From the NCBI GenBank assembly GCA_004151065.3, contig NWUY0304443248.1, forward strand, positions 1-10,108: 10,108 nt of DNA, in the 5' to 3' direction. Of this stretch, positions 8,551-10,108 are shown one piece after another. The notes under the pieces were generated by a model. The model was given only the letters and a program-made list of their open reading frames with translations. It did not search any database and was not told where the DNA came from. The position numbers were made by a program, and so were the translations under genes. The first letter of the stretch is position 1; every line of letters starts with the position of its first letter. This stretch comes from Larix sibirica. Its lineage: Eukaryota > Streptophyta > Pinopsida > Pinales > Pinaceae.

Positions 8551-10108
8551 ATGGGAAGAAGTGGTGAAGTAAACAGGGTAGAACCGATGGACACGCAGTG
8601 GGCTGCAAAACTCCCGAAATGTGCAGATTTGTTTAAAGCAGCCGGATGGTTCAATTTCTTCAAGAAAATTAATGGGTTTAATGAAGAGGTTTAGATTCAC
8701 TTTGCAAAGGATTTGAATGAAGATATTATTAAGTTCAAAACCTTAAAATTTCAGCTCACGCAAGCCCTAATTTCTGAAGCTACTGGTCTCGCCATGGACG
8801 GGGAATTGTGGTTCAAAAAGGTTCCCTTCAAATTTGACCCAAATCCTTTCTTGTTACCAGCTAATGAAAGCTTAAATTGGAGCAATGGAGCTCATATAAC
8901 CAGTTTTCAACAAGAATGGAGGGAGGTACTTGGCATCATACAAGCCTACATTACATGTGAGGGTAGGTTTTCAATGGTTTTTAAATACCACGTCAAATTT
9001 TTGATGCATCTTAAATTGAAGTGTAAAGTAAATTTTCCCTACTTCTTGTATAAGAGCATCCAAAAAATGTCAAATAAGGTGAAATAGAATCCTGAGCATA
9101 CAAGGCGATCTATATTTCATCATGGACATATAAAGGTAATCATTCAAACAGTGTTACAGAAGGAAAAGAAGACCTAGGAGCATTTTATATATTGGTCAGA
9201 ATTTATAGCTGAAAGGGATGAGCATATAGATAAGAAAAGGTCTAAAAAGAAAGGTAAAAAAGATAAGAAGGGAGTTTTCATACAAGACATTTATGAGAAG
9301 CCTCTATCACAGGACAAACTTAAAAGCTCAGAAAAAGAAGAGCAGGTTAATGTACTTGAAGTAGAAAAACCTGAAAGTCTCATAGAGGAGAAGCAAGTTA
9401 ATGCACTTGAAGGGGAACAAGAACATTGTCAAGATACTCAGAAAATGGAGCAAACTATTAATCTAACTAATGAACAACTTCAAGGTCAAGTTATATTAGA
9501 ACAGGTTGAGAACCGAGTTACACAACCTTTTGTACATAATTCAAAAGATCAAAATTTTAAGGATATAGACTTTGAGGCAGATGCAAACCTCCTTATGCAG
9601 TTAAAGGAATCAAGCTAGAAGTTTAGAAAAAGATCAGCTATGAAGGGTAACATGGAAAAAGGTTCAAGTTCCAATCAGAAAACAGGGGATATAACTGCAA
9701 TTCAAAGTTCTTTGACTGATGAAGGTGAGGAGGAGAAAGATAGATCAAATTCTCATCAAATGAACCTACAGCAGAAGTGCACAAAGATAGAGGAAGTATA
9801 TGAAGAAGTAAATAAAGTTGAAGAAGAGAAAATCATTTCCAAAATGGAGCAAGATGAGCTTGTAATTGCAGAGAGATTGGAAAAAGATAAACATGAAGAA
9901 GATCTAATCTTCATAAAGTTGGATATTCCACCTTCCATATCCCAAGACTTTACTTTGCCAGGAGAGGTGAACATATGCTCAGAGGTTGAAAGTCTTAGAA
10001 AGATTCAGGAACAACATCAAGCAGAAATATCATTCCTCAATGAGTCAAATGACAAGCTTACAAAGACCAATAAACGTTTAAAGGAGGACTTGGGAGAAGT
10101 TAATGCTC
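8551..10108 (+). pseudogene. Unrecognised transposon-type protein with coiled-coil tail; four TAG stops, runs off window
   Basis: Function not recognised. Frame 1 is continuous for 519 codons from ATG 8551 (purine at -3, G at +4) to the window end, with no indel and only four stops, all TAG: 8692, 9085, 9175 and 9616. Residues 1-225 look globular, with features AAGWFNFFKKINGFNEEV, LISEATGLAMDGELWFKK, YITCEGRFSMVFKYH and SIFHHGHIKVII. They remind me of a multicopy ORF family in large plant genomes, probably carried by transposons, but I could not check this. Residues 228-241 form a Lys/Arg cluster that could be a nuclear signal. The rest is acidic and Gln/Lys-rich with heptad-like Leu/Ile spacing, clearest at residues 478-519, suggesting coiled coil. 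The TAG at 9175 probably replaced Trp. It looks younger than the copia element. Confidence 0.6.
9337..9411 (+). repeat. Short internal duplication inside the coiled-coil region
   Basis: Bases 9337-9360 (EEQVNVLE) and 9385-9411 (EEKQVNALE) are near copies in the same frame, the second with one extra codon. The spacing is 48-51 bases, so the reading frame is kept. This looks like a small in-frame tandem duplication of an acidic, Gln-containing segment. Confidence 0.5.

Noticed and set aside
8315-8700. Two overlapping minus-strand open stretches of 96-97 codons
   Set aside because: They overlap each other and the convincing plus-strand frame, and look like chance complement reading.
8692-9618. 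Nuclear TAG reassignment or programmed readthrough as the main explanation for the TAG-only stops
   Set aside because: Plant nuclear code does not reassign TAG, and at least one site (9175) fits a TGG-to-TAG change. Decay is simpler, so it is kept only as a minor alternative.
9756-9974. Ser-rich minus-strand open stretch
   Set aside because: The serine richness is the complement of a Glu/Lys/Asp-rich plus-strand segment that is part of a longer frame.

Overview
This window looks like repeat-rich nuclear DNA of a seed plant. It is AT-rich and contains a badly decayed Ty1/copia retrotransposon, remnants of other LTR-type repeats, long non-coding stretches and one end of a second reading frame of probable transposon origin. 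No ordinary host gene, tRNA, rRNA or CRISPR array was found. I cannot name the species. The loose spacing of old repeats and my impression of the ORF family at the right edge would fit a large genome such as a gymnosperm's, but that is a weak inference.

Layout. (1) Positions 1-3832: internal region of a plus-strand copia element, entering inside gag and running gag, zinc knuckle, protease, integrase, reverse transcriptase, RNase H. I read it through nine frame segments with about 24 in-frame stops. Protease and RT each have a replaced catalytic Asp, while the integrase zinc-finger and DDE residues survive. (2) 3833-4492: probable 3' LTR, TGTTGGGT...CCTTAACA, with clustered TTGAC (W-box) cores upstream of a TATA box. 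The 5' LTR and start of gag lie left of the window. (3) 4493-5816: no coding sequence. The minus strand has an LTR-like or promoter-like arrangement (TATA, splice-donor-like site, part of a methionine-tRNA primer site). (4) 5817-5966: an 84-bp-offset direct repeat with another minus-strand primer-site remnant between the copies, probably a collapsed LTR element. (5) 5967-8550: non-coding, with a very AT-rich core at about 7380-7920. (6) 8551-10108: one continuous plus-strand reading frame, running off the window, broken only by four TAG codons. It has a globular N-terminal part, a basic cluster, and a long acidic, Gln-rich, coiled-coil C-terminal part. I do not know its function.

No genes here form a working pathway. 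The copia polyprotein parts were once one unit (Gag coat, protease, integrase, RT and RNase H for copying and insertion), and it is now dead. The coherent signal across the window is how the elements decayed: stops are almost all TAG and TGA, as expected from deamination of methylated cytosines in silenced plant transposons. I found no convincing undescribed biological system. The best candidates for a second look are the TAG-only reading frame at the right edge and the collapsed minus-strand element near 5.9 kb.
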